DNA of 64,000 bases from Coix lacryma-jobi var. lacryma-jobi (Eukaryota > Streptophyta > Magnoliopsida > Poales > Poaceae). The first letter of the stretch is position 1. Every line of letters starts with the position of its first letter. Positions 11,501-21,576 of the stretch are shown in pieces. The stretch spans positions 1-64,000 of the forward strand of contig VDCT01000801.1 in NCBI GenBank assembly GCA_009763385.1, written 5' to 3'. A program made the position numbers and the translations under genes. A model generated the notes under the pieces. The model was not told the origin of the DNA. It did not search any database and was given only the letters and a program-made list of their open reading frames with translations.

Positions 11501-12480
11501 TGGATTATGCAGTTAACGAAGATGAGAGTAAGATGGGCAAGGGTTTCACGTCGGCTATCGAGTTGGAAGAAGTTGATATTGCAGATGGTGATAAGCCGAG
11601 GTTGACATACATTAGTGCCAAGTTGGATCCCAAGTTTAGGCAAGAACTTATTGCATTATTGAAAAAATAGAAAGAATGTTTTGCTTGGGATTATTCTGAA
11701 ATGTCTGGTCTTGGTCGATCATTGGTAGAACATCGACTGCCTATCAAACAGGGGAGTCGGCCTATGAAACAAGACCCAAGAAGGATTAGATCAGATGTTA
11801 TGGCTGATGTGAAAACAGAAATCACTCGGCTTTACGAGGCTAATTTCATTCGGTAATGTAGATATGCTGAATGGATATCTAGTGTAGTCCCTGTATATAA
11901 GAAAAACGGAAAAATGAGGGTTTGTATTGACTTTAGGGATTTGAATAAAGCTACTCCAATGGATGGCTACCCAATGCCAGTGGCAGATATGTTAGTCGAT
12001 GCAGCAACAGGACATAAAGTTATCAGTTTTATAGATGGCAATGCTAGTTATAATCAAATTTTTATGGCAGAAGAAAATACATAAAACTGCATTCAGATGT
12101 CCAGTTGCCATAGGCTTATATGAGTGGGTGGTCATGACTTTTGGACTTAAGAATGCGGTGGAACTTATCAGAGGGCTATGAATTACATCTTTCATGAGTT
12201 GATCGGCAGGGTTGTTGAAATTTATATGGACGATGTGGTTGTAAAGTCCAAGGATTATCAAAGGCATTTTGAGGATCTCAGAGATACTCTTGAATGCGCG
12301 AGGAAACCAGGCTTAAGGATGAATCCCCATAAGTGTGCATTTGGAGTATCAGCTCGTCAGTTCTTGGGATTTATGGTACATGAAAAGGGATTGAAATTGG
12401 TCAAAAGAGCTATGATGCGATTGATAAAGCAGTGCCACCAACCACTAAGACTCAATTGCAATCTTTAATCGGCAAAATCA
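11501..12480 (+). pseudogene. Protease-reverse transcriptase region of Tat-type gypsy remnant 1
   Basis: Recognisable RT blocks in order: VVPVYKKNGKMRVCIDFRDL near 11885-11944, NKATPMDGYPMP, VISFIDGNASYNQIFMAEE, then after a stop TFGLKNA, and from 12178 an open frame with FHELIGRVVEIYMDDVVVKS. This holds the YMDD catalytic box, followed by MNPHKCAFGVSARQFLGFMV. Stops and frameshifts interrupt the ORF, including a stop just before KTAFRCP (near 12082). The upstream part to about 11680 corresponds to the protease-RT linker; no convincing D[ST]G protease motif was located. Non-functional as read. Confidence 0.75.
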
Positions 12481-13510
12481 ATTTCATCAGGAGGTTTGTT
12501 TCAAACTTGTCAGCCAGGATTTTGCCATTCTCAGTTTTGTTAAAATTAAAGGATAATCAGGAGTTTAAATGAGGAGACGAGCAACAGAAGGCATTCGATG
12601 AGATCAAAGAATATATGAAGTCTCCACTAGTTTTGATACCTCCTCAGAAAAACAACCTTTTAAGTTATATGTATCGGTCGATGATCATAATACGATTGGA
12701 TCGGCCCTAATGCAAGAGTTCGAAGGAAAAGAGAGTGTTTTCTATCTCAGTAGAAGATTGCTTGACCCAGAGACAAGGTATTCTCCTATTGAAAAATTGG
12801 CCTATGTTTGTACTTCTCATGCACCAAGCTTCGACATTACCTGTTGTCTTTCTGAGTGCACGGTAATATCTAAGTTTGAACGTAATCAAACATATGTTAT
12901 CCATGCCTATACTAATGGATAATTGGAAAGTGGATCTTGCATTATCAGAATTTGACTTGAAATATGAATCGGCTAAAGCGATTAAAGGACAGGTAATAGC
13001 CGATTTTGTTACTCAACATCATAAACAGGAAATAAAACTTTAGACTTCACCCCGTGGGCTTTGTTCTTTTGATGGTTCCAACTGCAAGCAAGGTGGGGGC
13101 ATTGGTATTGTTCTTGTTTCTCCTCGGGGAGGAGTTTTGAGTTTGCTTTCTCAATTGATCCAATCTCCACTAACAATCAAGCTGAGTATGAGGCACTTCT
13201 CAGGGACTTCACGTTTGTTGTGCGGTAGGGGCCGAGACTGTCGAGATTTTGGAGATTCTCAATTAGTGATTAATCATTGCTCGACCTATATAAGTGCAAA
13301 GATGATGTTCTCAGAAAGCATTATGAAAAGTGCCTTGAGTTGCTTGATTCTTTTTCTTCTGTTGTCATTAAGCATATTCCTATATCAGAATCAGGAGCTA
13401 ATCGTTTAGCTCAAAGTGCTTCTGGGTATCGGCAAATCATTGAAATATTAATAATGAAGTTGCCGATAGTTATGATTGGAGAATTGAGATTGTTGAATAT
13501 TTGAAGAATC
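12481..13510 (+). pseudogene. RNase H domains of Tat-type gypsy remnant 1
   Basis: 12481-12920 reads as the RT connection and first RNase H-like part: IGKINFIRRFVSNLSARI, then VSVDDHNTIGSALMQ with EFEGKESVFYLSRRLLDPETRYSPIEKL. A second RNase H follows at about 13040-13480 with FDGSNCKQGGGIGIVLVSPRG and a frame ending SSVVIKHIPISESGANRLAQ. A second, archaeal-type RNase H is known from the Tat lineage. Frameshifts and stops are frequent. Confidence 0.6.
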
Positions 13511-13579
13511 CATCACGACAGGTATCTAGAAAATTAAGATCAAAGCTACAAAGTTTGTCCTTCTTGAGATCAGTTATAT

Positions 13580-14720
13580 CACAAAACAATCAACGATGTA
13601 CTTCTTAAATGTATCAATCAAGAAGAGCCAAGGTTCTGATGGGAGAATCCATGAAGGGAGTTGCGGTGCACATCAGTCTGCTTATAAAATGAAATGGATG
13701 ATCAAAGCCAGGATATTTTTGGCCGACCATTTTGGAAGATTGTTTTAGATACTATAAAGGATGTCAAGAGTGCCAAAGATTCGGTATATTCAGAAATCTC
13801 CAGCATCAACTATGAATCCAATCACAAAGCCATGGCCATTCAGAGGATGGGGAATAGATTTGATTGGGCAAATATTTTCGGCATCCAGCAAGGGACACAA
13901 GTTTTATTGTAGCGACTGACTATTTTACTAAGTGGGTCGGAAGCTGTTCCTTTGAAGGAAGCATCATCGGCTACCGTAATCGAGTTCATTAAAGAGCATA
14001 TTATTTATCGATTCGGTGTTCCTCAAACTATTACTTCGGATCAGGGGAAGATTTTGTATCAAAGAGTTTGAGGATTTTTGCTGCCAGCACGGGCTTTAAG
14101 TTGATTAACTCGTCTCCATATTATGCTCAAGCTAATGGACAAGCGAAGCTCCTAATCAGATTTTGATCAAGATTATTAAGAAGAAAGTTAAAGATCATCC
14201 AAAGAAGTGACATTTAATACTCAGTGAGACCTTATGGTCCTATAGGATGGCATGTCATGGTGCAACTAAGTGTTCGCTGTACGAATTGGTTTATGGTCAT
14301 GAAGCTGTATTGCCTTGGGAAATTAATATAGGATCCAGGAGGGTTTCGCATTAGGATAATTTGAAGGCCGATGAATATAAACATCTCATGATGGATAATC
14401 TTGATGATTTAAACTTTCATCGGCTAAAAGCTTTAGAAAACATCAGGGCTCAGAAGCTTAGGATGGCTAAATAATGAATCAAAAAGTGAGGGAAAAGAAG
14501 TTTAACGAAGGGGACTTGGTTTGGAAATCATTTTGCCTATTGGAACTAGGGATAGCAAATATGGTAAATGGTCGCCAAATGGGAAGGGCCCTATCGGATT
14601 ACTAGATGTGCTCCTGGCAATGCTATTTGTACGAGACCCGAAGGGCGTCGAATACTTCAGGGCAGTCAATGGAAAATATTTTAAGAAGTATTACCCCAGT
14701 ATCTGGGTGGATCAGTTATA
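13580..14720 (+). pseudogene. Integrase of Tat-type gypsy remnant 1
   Basis: Short frames carry PWPFRGWGIDLIGQIF-like residues near 13838-13880, the start of the integrase core. Next come IEFIKEHIIYRFGVPQTITSDQG (about 13979-14046; the catalytic Asp context is TSDQG), MACHGATKCSLYELVYGHEAVLP (near 14248-14318), and an end block NGKYFKKYYPSIW at about 14671-14710. The region is heavily broken. It sits directly downstream of the RNase H parts in the gypsy order RT-RH-IN. Confidence 0.65.
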
Positions 14721-15300
14721 GCTGGTTGATATGGTCGATGACTAATGTATCAAAATTGTCCCAATTGATAGCCGATACTGATGTATCGCCTTCAGAGAAA
14801 AAAAATAGCCGATGCAATCAGAGCATCGCCTTCAATCCAAAAATATGAGATCAAGAATTATTGAAATTAAGAGACCTCGATGGATCTTATCACAAAGCAG
14901 AAACTTCATTATATTCGAGGGAAAAAGTTTATTTACAAAGACTTGGTCCTGATGAACTACTCAAAAACCTTGTCTACTATATATTACAGAGGGGTGGATT
15001 CTGCTATTTCCCGGCCCCTCCGCCGCACGCCGCAGCCATCAACACCCATCGAAATGTACTTCCATGGCGTGACTTATTTCTGGAGTGACCTCGAGGCCGC
15101 CCAGGTCTTGGCCAGTGTAGGCCTCGGCAGCCCCGAGGGCCATGGCGGCGCCATGACGGACGTCGTGGAGGCGACCTCATGTACCCTTACGAGGATGTTG
15201 GTCATCCTCTCCGCGATGCTGTCCTCCCGCGCAGCGTTCACGGAGTTGGCCACTGCGGATACATGGGTGTATGCCGGTCTCTGGTGATGAGTGATTGTCA
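14721..15300 (-). pseudogene. 3' part of antisense ORF, Tat remnant 1
   Basis: After the integrase, the minus strand at about 15290-15074 reads AVANSVNAAREDSIAERMTN, then TLAKTWAASRSLQK. This is a helical, charged segment consistent with the C-terminal part of the antisense ORF seen in the other two Tat remnants. No promoter or start lies here because the sequence to the right (about 15300-17390) looks like a later insertion. The stretch 14721-14990 holds nothing recognisable. Assignment rests on position and orientation more than on a domain match. Confidence 0.35.
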
Positions 15301-15635
15301 ACTGGATGATGCGCATGTTCTTTGGCTTGTGTGTGCAGGTGTCGAGCACGGATGCAGTGATCAAATGCGAGGTGAAGGTCAAGTAGAGACGTGCTTGTGC
15401 CGATGGACCGGAGTGGTGAAGGGCAGACGTGAGCTTGGACTGAGGGACCAGAGGTCCGAGGATCAGCTGTGGTGGCTGGCAGCCTGTGACGAGACAAGTG
15501 AAGAAGTGCGGTCATGTGTTGCCTGAGTCGTGGGCTCAGGGACACGTGTCGGTGGACGGGGTGCACGAGGTGGTGCGTCCCTCTACGACGTCGGTTTGGT
15601 GGTATAGCCAGGAAAAACCATTGGATGGACGGTTT

Positions 15636-15853
15636 CCAGGTTGGGCCTCAAAACCTAGGCGTGGACGGTTTCCGAGTTTGGCCACAAAACTCGGGCTGAG
15701 GACGGTTTCCAGGTTTGGGCCTCAAAACCTGGGCTCTGAGGGTTTGCTGAGTTTGGCCTCAAAACTCAGACACTGGTGGGCTGGTTTCCCGTTTGGGCCT
15801 CAAAACCGGGGTTGCTGAAAAGGCTGGTTTCCCGGTTTGGGCCACAAACCGGG
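15636..15853. repeat. Array of six hairpin units with differing stems
   Basis: Six inverted repeats at 15636-15659, 15672-15694, 15709-15732, 15747-15769, 15788-15810 and 15831-15853, centre-to-centre 36 to 43 bases. Loops are all close to GGGCCTCA or GGCCACA. Stems: CCAGGTT/AACCTAGG (imperfect), CCGAGTTT/AAACTCGG, CCAGGTTT/AAACCTGG, CTGAGTTT/AAACTCAG, CCCG-TTT/AAACCGGG (one bulge) and CCCGGTTTG/CAAACCGGG. Each is preceded by a GGTTT-containing spacer. No coding frame explains them. Confidence 0.8.
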
Positions 15854-16620
15854 GTGCAGAGCGAGGGCGGCACGTGGCGGCGATCTGGAGGTTGCGTCGA
15901 GGCAACGCTTCGAGTCGAGCGGGCGTGGCCGTCGGATACACCTACCACCGAGTTGGTCCAGAATAACCCTAGGGTTTAGCTGGTTCGCTCTGTAATTAGA
16001 ATAGAGAGGGGTAGAGTATGAATTAGACTTAGGTTAGAATTAGGATAAGTAGTAGGGAGACACCCTCCTCCTGATAATCTCAGTCATTTGCTCTTTCGCA
16101 CTTAGGTTTCCTGCTCTCCCATCCTCTGCTGTAGCTAGCTGAGATCCGCAGAGAGACTTGCCTCTGTGTACTGTTGATTTGAGGAAGTGAGGCTGTATCC
16201 TCACCTTTGCAGTGCAGATCGATGACTCGATTCGTGTTTTGATTCGTGTTCTTCGCGTTCTTCGTTTCTTCACAATTTTCCCATCACTCGATCTCCCTCT
16301 CTAGTGCGTCTTTGCGAAACCCGTTTGAATCACTTTGTTCGTATCATTGAGGAGGTCATTTCGACCAAAGGAATTCATCTAACTCCTCATGATCGAAGAG
16401 ATCGGGACGATTTCGTTTTCGTGGTTGCCTTTTTCCGTTCATCCATCTTCCCTTTTGATTTCCCGGTGATTTGGTTGATTTGAGCGGATGATTTCTTGGG
16501 GATAGTCTCCTAACTACCCCGTGATCATCTTCTCCAAGTTTGGGAACTTGGGATTGTGATTTGATTCGGATTTGAGAGGATTTGGGAGAAAGGCGATCAA
16601 ATCGCCCTCCTTGTTCATCC

Positions 16621-16880
16621 GCGGACAGTCTGCCACTGGACCCGTGGACTGTCCGGGGGTCAGGCTCCGACCGAGCAGTGGTCGCGTGGCCTTGACTGTT
16701 TTTGCCTCGGGTGACCGGCGGACAGTCCGCCGTAGTCAGGCGCGGACAGTCCGGGACCGAGCAGGGGGACTTCAGCAGCTGTGTGTTTTTGCACTTTTGA
16801 CCGGCGGACAGTCCGCCACCAGAGCGCGGACAGTCCGACCTTGGGCGGACAGTCCGGGACTCCAGGTCCGGACAGTCCGG
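16621..16880. repeat. Cluster of CGGACAGTCCG palindromes
   Basis: Six perfect copies of the 11-base palindrome CGGACAGTCCG (near 16719, 16743, 16805, 16828, 16846 and 16869), plus a diverged one at 16622 (CGGACAGTCTG) and an inverted-centre form, GGACTGTCCGG, at 16646. Flanks vary (often GCGG...GCC), and some copies are followed by GGGAC. Spacing is irregular, 18 to 62 bases. Confidence 0.8.
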
Positions 16881-17410
16881 GATCCTGCTGAGTTCTCCGG
16901 TTTAGAGTGCGTTTGCTCTCCCGGCTTGTTCGTTGGTTTCCGGACTTCTCGTTTGACCCTAGAGTTGACCAAGGAACCTCTCTAGGTATCTTTGCTACTT
17001 GTTAGCATTGGTATTTAGGGACTTCTCGACGTAGCCATCTATCTACGTTCGGGACTTGGTTTTTGGGGTTGTGTTCGAGCCGGAACTTTTGGAGTTTGGG
17101 TTGCTTCTTCTTGGTGGTGCTCCGCTGTGATCTTAGGGATCATCCACCCTCTTCCAAGGGTCGTGAGCATCACGGTTTCGGTCGCCGTCTCTTGGGGTTG
17201 ATTTTGGGACATTTGGCCAAAGTTTCTGAGAAGAATTTTGAGCTCCCATTCACCCCCCCCCCCTCTGGTCGCCTTGCTAGTGCTTTCTCTCGGTCCTTCA
17301 GCCACCTCATTCCCCGCCTCCTGAAGGGCTTCCAGGTGCACGGTCAGGTCTGCAGAGTAAACAGAGTGAATCGGGAATGAGCAAGAGAAATCTAATCAAG
17401 TGAAAATTCT

Positions 17411-17650
17411 TCAGAAGAAGAGAAAATACACCGGCGACGCGCGCATCAGATTCTGCACTGCTGAATCGCCCGAGAGGCCCTCGCCTCTGCCTCCTCCACG
17501 CCTTCTGGAGCTGGGCGATGTGGTCCTCGAGGAGGCAGTTCCTGATGGTGGCCTCCGAGTGAAGTTCCGCATTTCCGTCATTTGACGGTAATGACAGGTG
17601 GCCATCGACTCAGAGCTGCTGGAGGAAGGGTTCTCGGAGACCGACTCCAT
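17411..17650 (-). pseudogene. Fragment of antisense ORF, Tat remnant 1
   Basis: The minus strand from 17650 reads MESVSENPSSSSSESMATCH, a serine-rich segment, then a basic, serine/threonine-rich tail. It resembles the serine/acidic-rich parts near the ends of the antisense ORFs of the other Tat remnants (for example around 6780-6860). The 3' LTR of the same element follows about 620 bases downstream. No full domain is recognisable. Confidence 0.35.
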
Positions 17651-18260
17651 GTGTGGGGAGGTACCACGGTGGTCGTAGCGTTGGAGGGACCTTCATCGAT
17701 CCTAGTTGAAAGCAGAGGGGGAAATCAAGTCGGACCTTAAAAATGATGAGAACTGGGGTCGATTAGGCATAAAGAAGAAACATACCTAATGTGCGCTGAG
17801 GGTGTTAGTGAGAGTTCACTTCCTCCTCCGCGGGATACTTCCCACAGTTGTTGTCTGCCATTGGAAGAGGAGGAGATGATTTTTTGGAAGGACGAAGCTT
17901 TGGAAAGAAGGAGGTTTTTGGGACGGAAGGCAAAAGTAAGCAAAAAGATGTTGCTCCGAATGTACGGAAGATAGAGACGAAGGGAATTTATATTGAAAGA
18001 TTGAATCTAAGGAAGAGAAAAGATGTCGCTTCGTAAAATGTGTGCAGAGCACTCGAGTGAAATGTTAAATCACGACACATTTTTCAAGAGAAGAGCAGCC
18101 GTCTCGCATTAATCGTCGTCAAGATACCCGTTCGGATTGTTTGCGGTATCAAAGGAGAGAAGAGGAAAGGACTCGGCTGATCGGCTAAGAAATAAGGTTA
18201 TCGATCAGACCTTAAGAAAAGAGAATAACATTTTTGAATAAAATAAATTTCATCCCAAAA
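17651..18260. other. Non-coding 3' region of Tat remnant 1
   Basis: AG-rich sequence with only short, unconvincing frames. Words such as GATCGGCTAAG and TATCGATC recur, as in the adjoining LTR. Nothing else recognisable. Confidence 0.4.
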
Positions 18261-18269
18261 TTGGGGGCA
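18256..18269 (+). other. Polypurine tract of Tat remnant 1
   Basis: CAAAATTGGGGGCA lies directly before TGTGTTTACACC at 18270. An A-rich stretch followed by TTGGGGGCA abutting a TG start is the usual plus-strand primer site of grass gypsy elements. Confidence 0.7.
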
Positions 18270-19780
18270 TGTGTTTACACCAGATTTTGGACCAAAGAGA
18301 TTAATATTTTGTAAACATAAACGGCCGGTTTATTAAGGAAAAGGATCGGCCTGAAAAACAAAAGCTCGTATGAGTCGAAGATGACCCGGAAGCTTCATGC
18401 GGACTAGCAAGACGGACTTCAAAGACGTGTCGAAATCGACAAGGAGTTCAAGTTCAGGTCATATTTTATTTTCCCTTTTTTGTAATCTACTCGTATTAGG
18501 GAAGGAGTCAACCGGGTTATAAATAGCCAGAAACCCGAATTTTGTATACACAGACAATCTATCAAACACAACCGACCCTCGGCCAAAACCCTAGGAGTAG
18601 GAGTAACGTAGATCTCGGCGAGATCTTCAATCAGGCAGGGCTGCATCGGCAATCGACCGACCTCTGGTTTGCTTGTAAGTTTCACCTATGGCTTGTGTCA
18701 TCGTGTAATAAGGCTGCATGGGCATCGACCCAAACTCTTGTTAAGCTATGACATGGCTAGTTATCGGTCTAAGCTCCTCTTTCGTGAGACTGTCTTGACT
18801 CTGATCAATCTCTTACTTGGTCGATCTTGACTAGTTATCGGCTCTATTAGTTTGGCAAATTAATAGATTCATTAAGTTATCGATGTTGTTTTATGATTTA
18901 ATTCATTTATTTACGTTTTAAACAACATCTTGCCCAATCAAGATTAACAAAAATAGCCTACGCCTAAGGATGCTTAGCATCGGCTGTTCTGAGGTTTACA
19001 CGCTCATAATAGAAAAATAGCCGATACAAGCTTCTCATCGGCTATCTTGCCAGTCTTGGCTGTTACATGTTGTGCGTTCGAGATATCCGATAAAACCGTG
19101 ATCTGATTTAAAAGCAGATAAGATTTGGTCTAACATATCTATTACGGATGTATTTCTGAACCTCACTGATATATATGATAGATTAAGTCTGTCTATCTTA
19201 GATTAAATCATTTTTTCGTCGGGTAGATCTTGTTCGTGTCTCATGGACCCTGTATCGGCTGAAATAGCCGATCTAGTTATGCTTTCTTCATAATATGTTC
19301 TTTAAGTGGTTTGGAATCAACAGATCTACTTTATGTACGAGACGTGATCTAGCTTGATCATCATCAAGGTTGTATGGAGACCCCACTGTTGGTGTTTAAG
19401 TTATTTTATCGATCTATTTGTTATTATGGCTGCATGGAGAACCCCCACTGCTAATAAATAGAACTGCTTGTGCATTTAGTCGATACGTTAGTTTCATGTC
19501 GTTTGAACGTACATATAGATCTTTATCTTTTAAGCTTATCGGTTGTCCTGCTTATCAAAAATGTTCATCTTACATATATCATAGCCGTCATGCTTTACAT
19601 CTTATTCAGTACCTTACACATGCAATCTCATGGGAGTTGACTTTGTAGTCAATATCCTAAAAATAAATGGCTATATCAGAGCCGTATAATTTGGAACTGT
19701 CTGGCACCAAACCGGCAGGTTCCACGATTTAATGGTTTTCTTTTTTTCCTTCAATTACAGGTCAAATTGACTGGCACACA
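18270..19780 (+). repeat. 3' LTR of Tat-type gypsy remnant 1
   Basis: Starts TGTGTTTACACC right after the polypurine tract and ends GACTGGCACACA near 19778-19780, so TG...CA termini with TGTG/CACA ends and a length of about 1.5 kb. A promoter-like TTATAAATAG (18519-18528) precedes a leader. Short AT-rich, TCGGCT/AGCCGA-rich sequence throughout. Immediately to the right the sequence changes to the antisense ORF of another Tat element. Confidence 0.6.
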
Positions 19781-21576
19781 CCCTAGGTCGATTTTGCTGA
19801 GATCAGCTCCACCCGCTTATTGAAGGTCTAGGAGGTCAGGATCTGCTCCGTACTCCTCTGAGGACCGGCGCCCGAGTGTGTTGGCACTGACCGACAGAGA
19901 TTTTGTGTCACCATACCCCCTCAAGCTCCCGAACGTGCATGTGCAGGGTATCCTCCAGCCGCGCCTCCAGGCCAGCGAACTGGCCCTCGACGCGCGCTTC
20001 ACCTCCGCTCGGTCTCGGAGCTCGATCGTTCTCCTTGGCCAGCGTGTGCCATCCTATCAAGGGCAAGCTTACGCTCCTCCCCGACCTTCAACAGGTACTG
20101 CAGGCAAGAGTCGACCAGAAGATAAGAACCGTTCAGGAATAAGCACAATGGGCGATCGCGCTCTCCAGGAATCTCTCCAACACCTTTGACGCATCTCCAA
20201 GGAGGGCGTCTGTCGCCGCACTCGCCGCCTCGTCATCGACCTCTCAACCATGTCACCTTCAATGCGGAAGCGATGACAGGCCCATTCTCGACCCGTCCTC
20301 CGGACGCTCGACCTCTTCAATCCCTGGCGAGGAAGGCTCCTGCGCCCTTCCTCTTCTCCTCCCGGAGGCGACGGCCCAGGACCGCCCACCCGTCGTCGAA
20401 CGTAGGTGGCTCCGCTGCATGGCCTCCCCTAGAACCGGCCCCAGCATCGGGGACTCCGGCTGCCTGCCTCAGCGAGGACTTCGGCTGCTGAGCTCGGCTT
20501 AGCTCTGTCTCTCGTGCGACGCCTTGGCCTCTACCGTTCTACTTGCCTTTGACGTCGCCCCTGGTGCGGCTGACTTACGCCGACCCGCCGGCCTCAGCAT
20601 CTACCGGAGGGCTCGTCCCTCCGACACTACCGCCCTGGGTGTCCGGCACCTCCTCGGCATCTGCCCGACCTGTGCAGGACATAAACACGTCTCGACACAC
20701 CCATCCCATCCGACCAGAGTCAAGCTACAATATGAGTGGGATATACTTACAGGCCCGACACCTTCTTCTCCCGCGAGAAGAGCCGAGAACGCAGACGCGC
20801 CCCACCTCTCGCTCCTCTCTCCTCTTGTGGCCTTGGCGCACCCGCTGCCCCGCTAGATGACACCTGGGGCTCCGCCTCCCGCTCCGACCACCGCGGCTTC
20901 GGTGCCTGCGCCGCCTTCGGCTCCGACTTTGCCTTCGTCGCCCTGCCACTGCGCCCCGCCGAGGATGCTTGCCCGAACTAGGCACTCAGTGGGACTCCGT
21001 CATCGCTGTCAACCCATCATCTGACCAGTCGATCAGTACACGGTGCCTTTTCGCGCCGCCTCCCTCGTCGATGGTGAAGGTGCCCCCGGTCTCCAGTGAC
21101 ACCTTCTTCTTCCTCTTCACACGGGCGGCCTGACGTTTCCCCTTCGGGTCATCACGCGCCCCCCGCCGCCTGCTCGACCAGGGCTCGGGGACTCGGCTCC
21201 CTCCTCCCCGCTGGTCTCGATCTCCTCCTCGTCGACTCCTCCGCCTCGTCGACCTCCGCCACGACCCGCCTCCGACATCCTCCCGCCGCGGGTTGACGCC
21301 CTTGGCCATGCCTTCAACGGGGCCCGCGAAACGAATGCTTCACGGTCCTGCATCGCAATAAAACGACAGTCAGCATTCGCTTACGTATTTCGACGAACAC
21401 CAACGAGGCGAAGATGCATACCTTCGACGGAGGGTACTCCAGACAGTACGACCTCCTCAAGTACTCCAAATTTTTTCCTCTTCTGCAGGTCGAACAAGCG
21501 TCGACCCGCAGGAACACCTCCGACGACTCTAGAGGCTCCGGTGCCTCCCGCGTCCGGTCATCTTCATCCTAAGCGT
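19781..21576 (-). pseudogene. C-terminal part of antisense ORF, Tat remnant 3
   Basis: The minus-strand frames are basic and proline/serine-rich. They include a recognisable segment KKKVSLETGGTFTIDEGGG (near 21060-21110) followed by VLIDWSDDG, and many arginine-rich stretches. This is the continuation of the ORF that starts at 25233: the two halves are separated by the solo LTR at 21577-24444. Repeated frame changes and high GC make exon limits unclear. No enzyme motif was seen. Confidence 0.45.

Larger units (their letters stand above)
15301..17390. mobile_element. Unclassified insertion (LTR/leader-like) splitting the Tat remnant
   Basis: This interval has a composition unlike its flanks and contains two unusual arrays: six hairpin units (15636-15853) and a cluster of CGGACAGTCCG palindromes (16621-16880). 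The 15960-16560 part resembles a transcribed leader (TAGGGTTTAG, CT-rich stretches, no long ORF). The antisense-ORF-like segments at 14721-15300 and 17411-17650 flank it, so it probably inserted into that ORF. Termini and target duplications were not identified, so the element type stays open. Confidence 0.4.
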
